A DNA stretch of 64,000 nucleotides, from contig NZ_PVBN01000001.1 of the NCBI RefSeq assembly GCF_002968635.1, positions 496,001 to 560,000 of the forward strand. Direction: 5' to 3'. Source of the stretch: Neorhizobium alkalisoli (GTDB lineage Bacteria; Pseudomonadota; Alphaproteobacteria; Rhizobiales; Rhizobiaceae). Every line of letters begins with the position of its first letter. Within the stretch, counting starts at the first letter, position 1. The notes below the pieces were generated by a model. The model made no database searches. It was given only the letters and a program-made list of their open reading frames with translations, and was not told the DNA's origin. The translations under genes and the position numbers were made by a program. Positions 44,316 through 53,569 of this stretch are shown piece after piece.

Positions 44316-45311
44316 ATGCGGTGGACCTTGTTATTGGGCGGGCTTTTGCTTGCCTCCAATCCGGTATTCGCCAATGATACGACCGCCGAACTGACGACCG
44401 GCGGGCTCATCTATTCGCAGACCTCCGAAGTGACGATGGAGGAGGAAAACCTCTACATTTCCCGGGAAGAGGTTCTGGTGGACTATGTCTTCAGGAATGC
44501 CGGCAAGTCGGATTTCGAAAGCATCATCGCCTTTCCCATGCCGGATGTCGTGGGCGGTTCTCAAAGCGATATCGCTTACGGTGATCCCGAGAGCGACAAC
44601 TTCCTCGGATTTTCCGTCGTTCAGGATGGCAGGCAGATCACGCCGCAATTGCAGCAGCGGGTGATCGCGATGGGCATAGATCGCACCGAGGAACTGCTGG
44701 CGCAGCAAGTTCCGCTTCTGCCCTATAGCGAAAAGACGGGTGTCGCGCTCAAGAACCTGCCCGAGGACGTCAAGAAACGCTGGATCTCCGAAGGCTTGGT
44801 CTATGTCGATCGCTACGATGCCGGAAAGGGTTGGCAAGAGGATCTGCGGCCGGTCTGGACGCTGCGTTCGGTCTATTGGTGGAAAACGACGTTTCCCGCC
44901 GGAAAACCGGTGCGCGTCAGCCACCGCTACAAGCCGAGCGTCGGCGGCACGGTTGCCATGAGCTTCATCGAGGGCGGCAAGCCGGGCTTCAACCACGCGA
45001 CTTACACCGATCGCTATTGCCTCGATGCAGGCTTCATGAAGACTGCCGCCAAGCTTGAAGCGGCCGCCGGCAAGTCCGGGCCGCACTATACCGAACAGTA
45101 GGTGTCGTACATTCTCACCACCGGCGCTAACTGGAATGGGCCGATCGGCAAGTTCAAGCTGACGGTCGACAAGGGCCGCCCGCAGGACTACGTCAGCTTC
45201 TGCGGCAATGGCGTGAAGAAGGTCGGTCCCACGACCTTCGAGATGACAGCGACCGACTTCTACCCGGAGAAGGATCTGCACATCCTGTTTCTGATCGCGG
45301 GGGATCAGTAA
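44316..45311 (+). pseudogene. DUF4424 protein gene interrupted by one in-frame TAG
   Basis: A single frame encodes a signal peptide (MRWTLLLGGLLLASNPVFA) and a DUF4424-like protein: EEENLYISREEVLVDYVFRN (about residues 43-62), YWWKTTFPAGKPVRVSHRYK near 188 and a Cys in TDRYCLDAGF. A TAG at 45099-45101 stops it after 261 residues, yet the same frame goes straight on (VSYILTTGANWNGPIGKF) for 69 more codons, and 331 codons in all fits the family's usual length. From memory homologues have Trp here, so TGG to TAG by one change is the likely event. It could be a recent nonsense mutation, a read-through site or a sequencing error. The next gene is 91 bases on. Confidence 0.8.
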
Positions 45312-45402
45312 AGTTTTGATGAGCGGGCGTGAGCCATTGGCGACTTGCCGGAGGGGCCGACGAAGAGCATGATCGGCGCGTGGAGACTGCGGGAAGCCAG
45401 TC

Positions 45403-45993
45403 ATGCGCCGTCCTGTCCATCGTTTTGACCTCCTGACGATCATCCTGCACTGGCTGATCGCTATCCTCATTCTCGGCCTGATCGCGCTTGGCGTCGTCAT
45501 GACCAGGCCATCTATCGACCCGGTCCTGCAGTTCTCGCTTTTCCAGTGGCACAAGTCGCTCGGCATGCTGGCGCTGCTGTTTGCAGTCGTAAGGTTCGTT
45601 TACTCGGTGATCTGGGTGCGCGTCCGGCCGGTTGGCGGCATGAAGCCGTTCGAGCATCTGTTGGCAAAGATCACGCACGGTATTCTCCTGGCCCTGACGA
45701 TCCTGGTCCCGCTGGCCGGCTGGCTGATCGCTTCGGTCTCCCCGCTGGAGATCCCCACTTTTGCCTTCAATCTGATTGTCGTTCCGCATCTGCCGGTTCC
45801 GAAATCCGATGCAGCAGAGATCTGGTGGGTGACCGCTCATGCCGTGCTCGCCTATTCCACTCTGGCGCTGGTATTCCTGCATTCGAGCGCATCGCTCTAT
45901 CACCACTACTGGCGACGCGATGACGTCCTGACCCGCATGCTGAACAGAGAACGCCGATTGATCGAGCCATCAGCCAAGGAGCCGACATCATGA
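45403..45993 (+). CDS. Cytochrome b561
   Basis: A 196-residue membrane haem protein with four helices (about residues 10-32, 45-66, 90-111, 145-167). Candidate haem ligands are His16 in ILHWLIA, His50 in QWHKSLG, and later His residues in VTAHAVLAY and FLHSSAS. Family members pass electrons between quinol and periplasmic acceptors. It overlaps the YceI gene by ATGA; the b561-YceI pair is a recurrent operon, with YceI binding isoprenoid quinones. Confidence 0.9.
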   Translation: MRRPVHRFDLLTIILHWLIAILILGLIALGVVMTRPSIDPVLQFSLFQWHKSLGMLALLFAVVRFVYSVIWVRVRPVGGMKPFEHLLAKITHGILLALTILVPLAGWLIASVSPLEIPTFAFNLIVVPHLPVPKSDAAEIWWVTAHAVLAYSTLALVFLHSSASLYHHYWRRDDVLTRMLNRERRLIEPSAKEPTS

Positions 45994-46571
45994 TCCGGCA
46001 CGCCTTTCTTGTATGCCTGATGTTCGCTGCATCCCTGGCGCCAGCCGCACGCGCCGCCGAGCTTCCAAGTCTCGCCGAAGCAGCAGGGCGCTATGCCATT
46101 TCCTCAGGTTCGATCATCGCATTCCGCGTCGATCAGGTGGGAGGCGGGGGGATCCGCGGCAGGTTCGGCAAGTTTTCCGGCACCTTCAACCTGAAGGCCG
46201 GGGACCTGGCCCATTCGACGGTCAACTTCGATCTGAAGCCGGAAAGCGTCAGCACCGGTCAGGACCGCGTCGATGCGTTCCTCCGGTCAGGCGCGGTTTT
46301 CGATTCCGGCCACTTCGATACGATCTCTTTCCGCTCGGATCGGGTGGAGCAGACGGGGCAGGACAGCGCTCGCATTACCGGAACGTTGACCGCAAAGGGA
46401 CGCAGTGCGTCCGAGAGCTTCGACGTGAAGCTCACCGCCTGGAGCGGACGGAGGATCGCCTTCAACGTCAGCGGCAGGATTTTCCGTTCTCGCTATGCGA
46501 TGGATGTCGGAACGCCGATCTATTCCAATGTCGTTCAGTTCGACATGACGATCGAAGGACGGCGCGGGTGA
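45990..46571 (+). CDS. YceI family periplasmic lipid-binding protein
   Basis: A 193-residue protein with a signal peptide (cleaved near ARAAEL) and the YceI lipocalin-like fold. Motifs include GRYAISSGSIIAFRVDQVGGG, the FGKFSGTFNLKAG strand and STVNFDLKPESVSTGQDRVDAFLRSG near 73-98, with FDSGHFDTISFRS after it. The family binds polyprenyl lipids. Its start overlaps the cytochrome b561 stop, and it ends 6 bases from the convergent dxs stop. Confidence 0.93.
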   Translation: MIRHAFLVCLMFAASLAPAARAAELPSLAEAAGRYAISSGSIIAFRVDQVGGGGIRGRFGKFSGTFNLKAGDLAHSTVNFDLKPESVSTGQDRVDAFLRSGAVFDSGHFDTISFRSDRVEQTGQDSARITGTLTAKGRSASESFDVKLTAWSGRRIAFNVSGRIFRSRYAMDVGTPIYSNVVQFDMTIEGRRG

Positions 46572-46577
46572 AAGGGC

Positions 46578-48497
46578 TCAACCCGCGAATCCGACGCCTA
46601 TCCTGGTCTGTCCCAGCGCGCTGAAGACGGTGGAGACGATACCGGCGCGGTCGAGACCGGCCTTGGCGTACATGGCGTCCGGGCTCGCCTGTTCCATCCA
46701 GATATCCGGCAGAACCATGGAGCGGATCTTCAGGCCGTTGTCGAGCAAGCCTTCGGTGGCGAGGAACTGCAGCACGTGACTGCCGAAGCCGCCAACGGCA
46801 CCTTCCTCTATGGTGATCAGCACCTCGTGATGACGGGCGAGCTGACGGATCAGGTCATGGTCGAGCGGCTTGGCGAAACGCGCATCCGCCACGGTGGTGG
46901 AAAGGCCGGCTGCGTCAAGGTCTTCTGCCGCCAGCAGACAGTCCTTGAGCCGCGTGCCGAAGGAAAGGATGGCAACCTTCGAGCCCTGCTTCACCACACG
47001 GCCCTTGCCGATTTCGAGGATCTGACCACGCTCCGGCAATTCGACGCCGACGCCTTCGCCGCGCGGATAACGGAACGAGATCGGGCCCTGATCGTAAGCT
47101 GCGGCAGTGCGCACCATGTGCTTCAGTTCCGCCTCGTCTGCGGCGGCCATCACCACCATGCCGGGCAGGGTGGCTAGGAAAGTGGTGTCGAAGGAGCCCG
47201 CATGGGTCGGCCCGTCGGCGCCGACGAAACCGGCACGGTCGATCGGGAAGCGGACGGGAAGACCCTGGATTGCCACATCATGCACGACCTGATCGTAACC
47301 GCGCTGCAGGAAGGTCGAATAAAGGGCACAGAACGGCCTGTAGCCCTCCGCCGCAAGACCGGCCGCGAAGGTCACCGCATGCTGCTCGGCGATGCCGACA
47401 TCGAAGGTACGCGAGGGAAAGGCTTCTGCAAATTTGTCGATGCCGGTACCGTTCGGCATGGCGGCGGTGATGCCGACGATCTTCTCGTCGAACCCAGCTT
47501 CCTGCACCAGTGCTTCGCCGAAGACGCTCGTATAGCTCGGCGCATTCGGCTTTGATTTTGCCTGCGCGCCGGTGATGACATCGAACTTGTTGACGCCATG
47601 ATACTTGTCGGCTGCGGCTTCCGCCGGGGCATAGCCCTTGCCCTTCTGCGTGCAGACATGGATCAGTACGGGACCGCGGGCGTTGTCGCGCACGTTGCGC
47701 AGCACCGGCAGAAGATGGTCGAAGGAGTGACCGTCGATCGGGCCGATATGGTAGAAGCCCATCTCCTCGAACATGGTGCCGCCCGTGACATAGCCGCGAG
47801 CATGCTCGACGGCCCGGGTGATCGCCCGGTCGATACGGCCTCCGAGATAGGCGGTCAGTTTCTTGCCGAGGTCGCGGAAGCCCATATAGGTGCGGCCCGA
47901 GGCGAGCCGCGCGAGGTACGCGCTCATCGCGCCGGTCGGCGGCGCGATCGACATGTCGTTGTCGTTGAGGATGACGATCAGCCGGGCGTCCAGCGCGCCG
48001 GCATTGTTGAGAGCCTCATAGGCCATGCCAGCCGACATCGCGCCATCGCCGATGACAGAAATGACGTTGCGCTTCGACTTCGAGAGATCGGCCGCAACCG
48101 CCATGCCGAGGCCGGCGGAAATCGAGGTGGACGAGTGCGCTGCCCCGAACGGATCGTATTCGCTTTCGGCGCGCCGCGTGAAGCCCGAAAGTCCGTTTTC
48201 CTGGCGCAGCGTCCGGATACGCTCGCGCCGGCCGGTCAGGATCTTGTGCGGATAACATTGGTGTCCGACATCGAAGATCAGCCGGTCATCCGGTGTGTTG
48301 AATACCTTGTGGATCGCGATGGTCAGCTCCACGACACCGAGACCCGCGCCGAGATGCCCCCCGGTCCGCGACACCGCATCGATCATCTCATCGCGCACTT
48401 CACGGGCAAGCTGCGGCAGGTCGCGGTCATCGATCTCGCGAAGATCAGCGGGAAGCATGACCTTGTCGAGCAACGGCGTGATGGGCGTTGATGTCAC
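46578..48497 (-). CDS. dxs: 1-deoxy-D-xylulose-5-phosphate synthase
   Basis: A 639-residue thiamine-diphosphate enzyme, first and rate-limiting step of the non-mevalonate pathway, condensing pyruvate and glyceraldehyde-3-phosphate. Motifs: [15 protein letters not shown] (about residues 77-91), the cofactor motif [20 protein letters not shown] near 150, [15 protein letters not shown], and [18 protein letters not shown] in the pyrimidine domain. A GTG at 48497 ([10 protein letters not shown]) is the start that fits the family; the frame is open 27 codons further. It is divergent from nothing; the pirin gene lies 100 bases upstream on the same strand. Confidence 0.96.
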   Translation of the reverse strand: MTSTPITPLLDKVMLPADLREIDDRDLPQLAREVRDEMIDAVSRTGGHLGAGLGVVELTIAIHKVFNTPDDRLIFDVGHQCYPHKILTGRRERIRTLRQENGLSGFTRRAESEYDPFGAAHSSTSISAGLGMAVAADLSKSKRNVISVIGDGAMSAGMAYEALNNAGALDARLIVILNDNDMSIAPPTGAMSAYLARLASGRTYMGFRDLGKKLTAYLGGRIDRAITRAVEHARGYVTGGTMFEEMGFYHIGPIDGHSFDHLLPVLRNVRDNARGPVLIHVCTQKGKGYAPAEAAADKYHGVNKFDVITGAQAKSKPNAPSYTSVFGEALVQEAGFDEKIVGITAAMPNGTGIDKFAEAFPSRTFDVGIAEQHAVTFAAGLAAEGYRPFCALYSTFLQRGYDQVVHDVAIQGLPVRFPIDRAGFVGADGPTHAGSFDTTFLATLPGMVVMAAADEAELKHMVRTAAAYDQGPISFRYPRGEGVGVELPERGQILEIGKGRVVKQGSKVAILSFGTRLKDCLLAAEDLDAAGLSTTVADARFAKPLDHDLIRQLARHHEVLITIEEGAVGGFGSHVLQFLATEGLLDNGLKIRSMVLPDIWMEQASPDAMYAKAGLDRAGIVSTVFSALGQTRIGVGFAG

Positions 48498-48597
48498 AGG
48501 GGCTGGCCTTTTCTGCTCTTGTCCGGAAGTCTGCCTTCCACAAGATGAGAAGAAAACAGGCTTTTTCAAGTTGTTCAAACCCCGGTTCTAACCGATT

Positions 48598-49521
48598 TTA
48601 ACCCGTCGGCAAGGGGACAAACTCCTCCTCGTCACCCGGCACGATGTCAAAACGGCCGCTACGCCATTCCTCTTTCGCCTTTTCAATTCGCTCTTTCGAG
48701 GAGGAAACGAAGTTCCACCAGATATGGCGCTTGGAATTGAGAGCGGCGCCGCCGAACAACATCAGGTGACAGCCCTGAGAGCCGCCTTCGAGCGTGATCG
48801 GGTCGCCGGGACGGAAGACGAGGAGCTGGTCGGCCGCGAACCGGTCGCCCGCGACGACAAGCTCGCCGGACAGGATGTAGATGGCTCTTTCCTCGTGCGC
48901 GGCGGCGAAGGGGAAGCGCCGGCCTGCCTCCAGCCGCAGGTCGACATAGAGCGTATCTGTAAAAGTCGAGACCGGAGAGCCGAGCCCTTCGAACGAACCG
49001 ATCACCACCCGCCCCTTGGCGCCGTCCACGTCGATCAGGGGCATGGCTTCTTTGTCGGTATGGGCAAAGGCCGGATCGATCTCCTCCTTGTCGTCCGGCA
49101 GAGCCAGCCAGGTCTGCAGGCCGGACACCGAGAGCGGATGGCCGCGCAGGTTTTCCGGCGTGCGCTCGGAATGAACGATGCCGCGACCGGCTGTCATCAG
49201 GTTGATGTCGCCGGGGCGGATGACGAGTTCGGTGCCGAGGCTGTCGCGGTGCTTGATCTCGCCGTCGAAGAGGTAGGTAACGGTCGAAAGCCCGATATGC
49301 GGGTGCGGTTTGACGTCCAGAGCCTCGTCGGCGCGCAGCAGCGCAGGTCCCATCCGGTCGAAGAAGATGAACGGTCCTACCAGCCGCCGCTGCCGGGTCG
49401 GCAGGGCACGCCTGACGGCGAAGCCGCCAATATCGCTGGATCGCGGGATGATCAGGTTCTCGATTGCGTCGCAGGCAAAGGCGTCGCCCGCAACCGGGTC
49501 TGTTCCGGGAAAAAAGGACAT
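48598..49521 (-). CDS. Pirin family protein
   Basis: A 307-residue bicupin protein. The metal-binding N-terminal cupin shows HPHIGLSTVTYLFDGEIKHRDSLG (about residues 73-96) and GIVHSE near 114-119, giving the His, His, His and Glu ligands of pirins. The C-terminal cupin has EERAIYILSGELVVAG. Some pirins are quercetinases, others affect transcription or pyruvate dehydrogenase; nothing here tells which. No operon partner is evident. Confidence 0.92.
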   Translation of the reverse strand: MSFFPGTDPVAGDAFACDAIENLIIPRSSDIGGFAVRRALPTRQRRLVGPFIFFDRMGPALLRADEALDVKPHPHIGLSTVTYLFDGEIKHRDSLGTELVIRPGDINLMTAGRGIVHSERTPENLRGHPLSVSGLQTWLALPDDKEEIDPAFAHTDKEAMPLIDVDGAKGRVVIGSFEGLGSPVSTFTDTLYVDLRLEAGRRFPFAAAHEERAIYILSGELVVAGDRFAADQLLVFRPGDPITLEGGSQGCHLMLFGGAALNSKRHIWWNFVSSSKERIEKAKEEWRSGRFDIVPGDEEEFVPLPTG

Positions 49522-49622
49522 GGGCTGATCTCCGTCTCGATTGACGGAGAACCTAGTCCGATATCGAGGGTTCGAACAGCCGGAACCGGAGAAACAGTGT
49601 GTTTGTCATCCCACGGTCTGGT

Positions 49623-50765
49623 TCAGCCGAATCGCCCGCCGATGAGGCGGCTCCACTGCTCGCCCGCCAGTCCGTTCAGGAAGCTGTCGCCAGACTGGAT
49701 GGCCTGCCTGATGTGAGGATCCCGACAATGAAGCACGCTTGATGCGCTGTTGATGAATGCAATCCGCTTGCCGAGCATCGCCTCCATCAGGAAGGGCTGC
49801 GTTCGCCCGCGCACCGCGCTTGCGCCCTTCATCGCTGCATGCGCGACTGCCGCATCCAGCACCGTCTCTTCATACCCATGAGCGGCAAGCATTTGAATGA
49901 TCCGGGCGGTCATCTGTGGGCGCCAGTGGTAGAAGAAGCCTCCGACAGGCTCCTCCACGCGATTGAGAACCGCGCAAAAAGCCGGATGCCCAAACTCGGG
50001 TTTCTCCAACGCTTTCGAAATCACCCGCAAGACCTCCTCGTGAGACCAGCCCGGTCTCAGGAGAAAGCGTTCCGTCATCATTGCAAAAAGATCTGCAAAG
50101 GCCTCATGGTCGATTTCCCGTATGGAAATCCCACCCTTTGTAAGCGGCTTCGCCGAAACACCAAGCCAGCGCAGCCGGTCGGGGGACATGCGGCGCTGGA
50201 AGAGATTGTCGGTATGAGACGCGAACCGCTTGAAAAGGCCGAGTCTTGGGTAACGGCTCCCGGCATTCTCCAGCGCGAAGGCGGCCGGCCGGATGACGCG
50301 GATCCAGTCGAGACTGTAGGATGGCAAGGCAATTCCACCGAGGTGTTTCCACATCCGCATCGAGACTTCGCTGGCGGTTTCGCTGAAAGAGAAATCCTGC
50401 GGGCCGTTCAAGGCCGTCTTGAGGATCTTTGCCCCCGCGAGTGGATCGCCCGAGCGCTCGTCGACCATGATGGAACTCAGGAGCGCCGCTCTGACAGGTC
50501 GACCACCGAGCTGCATGGGCAGAACATGCCGTCCTACAAATCCGGAAATTTCCCCGCCTTCGGCAACGTGGACGAGAGAGGGAAGGTCCGCTGCGCAGGC
50601 GTCATCCTCGATGTAGAGTTGCCCGAGATAATCGACGAAATCAGGTGAGGGGGCGTCGTCCGACCTGCGGAATATGCGCTGGAACAGATCGGCCACGACC
50701 GGAATATCGGTGACTGTCAGCGGACGTGTATGACCCATCCAGTTTCTCGCGGGTTCGGCCGGCAT
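49623..50765 (-). CDS. GNAT-like acyltransferase-fold protein, function unknown
   Basis: A 380-residue protein. The first half resembles a GNAT domain: TDIPVVADLFQRIFRRS (about residues 19-35), ISGFVGRHVLPMQLGG and VRAALLSSIMVDERSGDPLAGAKIL. A second, weaker half contains WSHEEVLRVISKAL, PVGGFFYHWRPQM and MTARIIQMLAAHGYEE. The acetyl-CoA loop is not classical, so acyltransferase activity is uncertain. The start at 50765 is not firmly fixed; an ATG nine codons later is possible. The 149 bases between it and DUF1850 show no further gene. Confidence 0.55.
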   Translation of the reverse strand: MPAEPARNWMGHTRPLTVTDIPVVADLFQRIFRRSDDAPSPDFVDYLGQLYIEDDACAADLPSLVHVAEGGEISGFVGRHVLPMQLGGRPVRAALLSSIMVDERSGDPLAGAKILKTALNGPQDFSFSETASEVSMRMWKHLGGIALPSYSLDWIRVIRPAAFALENAGSRYPRLGLFKRFASHTDNLFQRRMSPDRLRWLGVSAKPLTKGGISIREIDHEAFADLFAMMTERFLLRPGWSHEEVLRVISKALEKPEFGHPAFCAVLNRVEEPVGGFFYHWRPQMTARIIQMLAAHGYEETVLDAAVAHAAMKGASAVRGRTQPFLMEAMLGKRIAFINSASSVLHCRDPHIRQAIQSGDSFLNGLAGEQWSRLIGGRFG

Positions 50766-50914
50766 CCGATCGGCCGCAACCCGCTGTGGGCAGCCGGCGC
50801 GTCCTCACCGTGTTGGCAAAGCCGTTGATAGCGCCATTAGGTAAAAAGAGGTTCAAGCGGGAAGCTAAACCTTTAAAGAACTGGTTCTTTTCAGAGCGGC
50901 TTCAGATGCGCCTC

Positions 50915-51274
50915 TCACGGACAGGGCGAAAGAACTGCCGCATCTCCAGACGCCTCGCCGATCGTGAGGCAGCCGCCCTCGTGGCAGAGCAACCATCCGC
51001 CGTTCGTCGCGCCGGATCCCGCGAGCGAAAGACGCGGCTGCGGCGGCAGTGCCGGATGCCACACCCACCAGCCGTTCCGCAGTCTGGCGTCCGGTCCCGG
51101 TTCCATCCCGGCGCCGGAACCTTTGACTGCAGCTTCACGAATTTCCAGTCCCTTCGGCGTCACCGCCCAAGTTTCCCGCCATTCCGTCTTCTGCACGGAG
51201 TGGCTCCAGGACAGCGTGAAAAGCGAGACGGCAAGCGTAGCCGTCTTGCTCGCTGCAATGATGCAGAGGCTCAT
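50915..51274 (-). CDS. DUF1850 protein, accessory of the TAXI-TRAP transporter
   Basis: A 119-residue protein with a signal-like N-terminus (LCIIAASKTATLAVSLF) and the DUF1850 pattern: LSWSHSVQKTEWRETWAV, VKGSGAGMEPGPDARLRNGWWVW and WLLCHEGGCLTIGE, with two Cys in the last. DUF1850 genes nearly always sit with fused TRAP permeases of the TAXI type; function unknown. Start overlaps the permease stop in ATGA, and this small gene is hidden in the same region as a large misleading open frame that runs on into the permease gene out of frame. Confidence 0.85.
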   Translation of the reverse strand: MSLCIIAASKTATLAVSLFTLSWSHSVQKTEWRETWAVTPKGLEIREAAVKGSGAGMEPGPDARLRNGWWVWHPALPPQPRLSLAGSGATNGGWLLCHEGGCLTIGEASGDAAVLSPCP

Positions 51275-53379
51275 GTAAGCGCTGATGCGGTAGGCGCGTT
51301 GCGGGTCCGCCACCAATGCCAGCCGATCCAGAAAACGGTGATCGCCCAGCCGATCTCGTCGGTCCATGGCAGCGCCAGCACCAGCAGGACGCCGGCGAGG
51401 AAGGCGAGCACCCGTTCCCAGATCGCCAGCCGCGCAAAAAGGAACCCGACGACGCAGGCGCCCCAGAGTACGATGCCGACGCAGGCCTTGGTGAAGACGT
51501 AAGCGACTTCGCCCCAATAGCCGACATAAGCGGAAAGCGGACCGGGATCCTGCAGCATCAAGGCTGGCGTATAGACCGCCATGAAAGGCACGACATAACC
51601 GGCAATCGCGAGCTTGGTGGCCGCCCAGCCGATCTTCTGGCCGGAGACCTTGGCGATCGGCGCCGCCGCGAAGGCGGCAAGCGCCACCGGCGGGGTCAGG
51701 TCCGCCATGATGCCGAAATAGAAGACGAACATGTGGCTGACGATCAGCGGCACACCGAGTTCGAGCAGCGCCGGGCCGGCAAGCGAGGAGGTGATGATGT
51801 AGTTCGGGATGGTCGGGATACCCATGCCGAGAATAAGGCAGGTGATCATCGTCAGGATGAGCGAGATGAACAGGTTGTCCTTGCCGATCTCGATGATCGC
51901 CCCGATCAGCATCGAGGCAATTCCGGTGAGCGTCAGCGTGCCGATGACGATGCCGACGATGGCGCAGGCAATCCCGACCGGCAGCGCGTTCTTGGCGCCT
52001 TCCGCGAGCGAATCGACACAGATCATCAGCGTCTCGCGGCCGCCCTTGAAGAAAAGGCAGGCGGCGATCAGCAGCACGAGCAGGCCGGCCAGGAAGGTGA
52101 CGCCGAATTCGAAGAAGCTGGCAGAAGCGATGCCGACCGCCAACCAGAAGACGATGCGGAAGGCGGTCGGGCCGATCAGAGCCGCAATCGGCGTCGCCAG
52201 GATGAGAACGATGGTGAGCGCAAGGCCCATGGTGCCGGCGAAGATCGGGGTATAGCCGGCAAACAGGAGATAGACGAGGGCGGCAAGCGGCAGGATCAGC
52301 GGCCAGTGCTGCTTGATGGCGCCCCAGGCGCTCGGCAGCTCGCTTTCGTCCATGCCGCGCAGGCCCGCCTTGCCGGCTTCCAGATGCACCTGCCAGAAGC
52401 AGGCGCCGAAATAGAGGGCCGCTGGAATGATCGCGGCCTTCACGACTTCCGCGTAGGGGATGTTGAGCGTCTCGGCCATGATGAAGGCGACCGCCCCCAT
52501 CACCGGCGGCATGATCTGTCCGCCCATCGAGGATGTTGCCTCGACGCCGCCGGCAAAGGCCGATTTGAATCCGAAGCGCTTCATCAGCGGAATGGTGAAC
52601 TGGCCGGACGCAACGACATTCGCAACGCCGGATCCCGAAATCGTCCCCATCAGCGCCGATGAGAGCACGCAGACCTGAGCCGGGCCGCCGCGCCAGGCGC
52701 CGACGAGCCCGAGCGCCACGTCGTTGAAGAGCGCGATCATTCCCGCCCGCTCGAGGAACGCGGCAAACACCACGAAGATGAAGATGTAGGCGGCCGAGAC
52801 ATAGACGGGCGTGCCGTATATCCCTTCCGTGCCATAGGCGAAATAGTCGATGATCTGGTCGAAGAAATAACCGCGTGTCTGCAACGCGCCTGGCGCATAT
52901 TGGCCCAGGAAGCAGTAGGCGAGGAAGACGCCGCACATGATCGTCAGCGGCAGCCCCATCAACTGGCGGGCGCCTTCGAAAACGACCACGATCAGCACTG
53001 TGCCCACCACGAGGTCGGTGGTCGTCAGAAAACCGCTGCGCTGCAGGAGCGGCGCATATTCCACCCAGTTGTAGATGCCGGTGGCAAATCCCAGGATTCC
53101 GAGCAGCCAGAACCAGCTCCTGCCGACTGTCGTCTTGGCGCGAAGCTGCGCAAGCAGGCCGAAACCGAGCAGCAGAAGAAAGGCCACATGCATCGCGCGA
53201 ATGACCTGGCTCGGCAGGATTGCATAGGCGGCGGTGATCAGCTGGAAGGCGGAAAAAGCAAGAGCGATCCCGAAGGTGATCTTGGCGCCCAGGCCTTCCC
53301 CCCAGCCCGCCGGCAGCCCCTCGATGGGCTCTTCGGCACTCTGCGGCGTCATCGGATGATGCATTGCGGATTCGGACAT
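51271..53379 (-). CDS. TRAP transporter permease, fused DctQ-DctM type (TAXI-associated)
   Basis: A 702-residue integral membrane protein combining small and large TRAP permease parts, with roughly 16-18 hydrophobic helices. Typical segments: GLVGAWRGGPAQVCVLSSALMG, SGSGVANVVASGQFTIPLMKRFG and GGVEATSSMGGQIMPPVMGA (about residues 190-245), and LILGMGIPTIPNYIITSSLAGPAL near 515. TRAP systems use ion gradients for organic-acid import. ATG at 53379 has CGGAG just upstream. It lies between the binding-protein gene (190 bases upstream) and DUF1850 (overlapping). Confidence 0.92.
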   Translation of the reverse strand: MSESAMHHPMTPQSAEEPIEGLPAGWGEGLGAKITFGIALAFSAFQLITAAYAILPSQVIRAMHVAFLLLLGFGLLAQLRAKTTVGRSWFWLLGILGFATGIYNWVEYAPLLQRSGFLTTTDLVVGTVLIVVVFEGARQLMGLPLTIMCGVFLAYCFLGQYAPGALQTRGYFFDQIIDYFAYGTEGIYGTPVYVSAAYIFIFVVFAAFLERAGMIALFNDVALGLVGAWRGGPAQVCVLSSALMGTISGSGVANVVASGQFTIPLMKRFGFKSAFAGGVEATSSMGGQIMPPVMGAVAFIMAETLNIPYAEVVKAAIIPAALYFGACFWQVHLEAGKAGLRGMDESELPSAWGAIKQHWPLILPLAALVYLLFAGYTPIFAGTMGLALTIVLILATPIAALIGPTAFRIVFWLAVGIASASFFEFGVTFLAGLLVLLIAACLFFKGGRETLMICVDSLAEGAKNALPVGIACAIVGIVIGTLTLTGIASMLIGAIIEIGKDNLFISLILTMITCLILGMGIPTIPNYIITSSLAGPALLELGVPLIVSHMFVFYFGIMADLTPPVALAAFAAAPIAKVSGQKIGWAATKLAIAGYVVPFMAVYTPALMLQDPGPLSAYVGYWGEVAYVFTKACVGIVLWGACVVGFLFARLAIWERVLAFLAGVLLVLALPWTDEIGWAITVFWIGWHWWRTRNAPTASALT

Positions 53380-53410
53380 TTTTGCTCCGGGATCGCTTTG
53401 GTCTTTGAAA

Positions 53411-53531
53411 ATCCCCCTCTGGCCTGCTGGCCATCTCCCCCACAGGGGGGAGAGGACTCGCAGCACCCTCCATGCTCTATTCGGCGGAGGGGTACGGCAG
53501 GCTAAACCCCTCCCCCTTGTGGGGAGGGGTT
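53411..53531. repeat. G/C-rich palindromic intergenic repeats between TAXI-TRAP binding protein and permease genes
   Basis: Two hairpin-forming units lie in this gap. In the first, GGCC-TGCT-GGCC (53421-53432) is followed by TCTCCCCC/GGGGGAGA (53434-53441 and 53446-53453). In the second, AACCCCTCCCC (53505-53515) pairs perfectly with GGGGAGGGGTT (53521-53531). The wording (CCCCTCT..CTGCTGGCCATCTCCCCC) is, from memory, that of a dispersed repeat common in Rhizobiaceae intergenic regions. Confidence 0.65.
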
Positions 53532-53569
53532 GGAGAGGGGACTTGCAAGGAACACGGACTGCGTGCTCG

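Noticed and set aside
50915..53473. 852-codon minus-strand frame covering the TRAP permease
   Set aside because: Only its last 119 codons are real (DUF1850). The remainder is the permease gene read out of frame, shown by Arg/His-rich low-complexity sequence.
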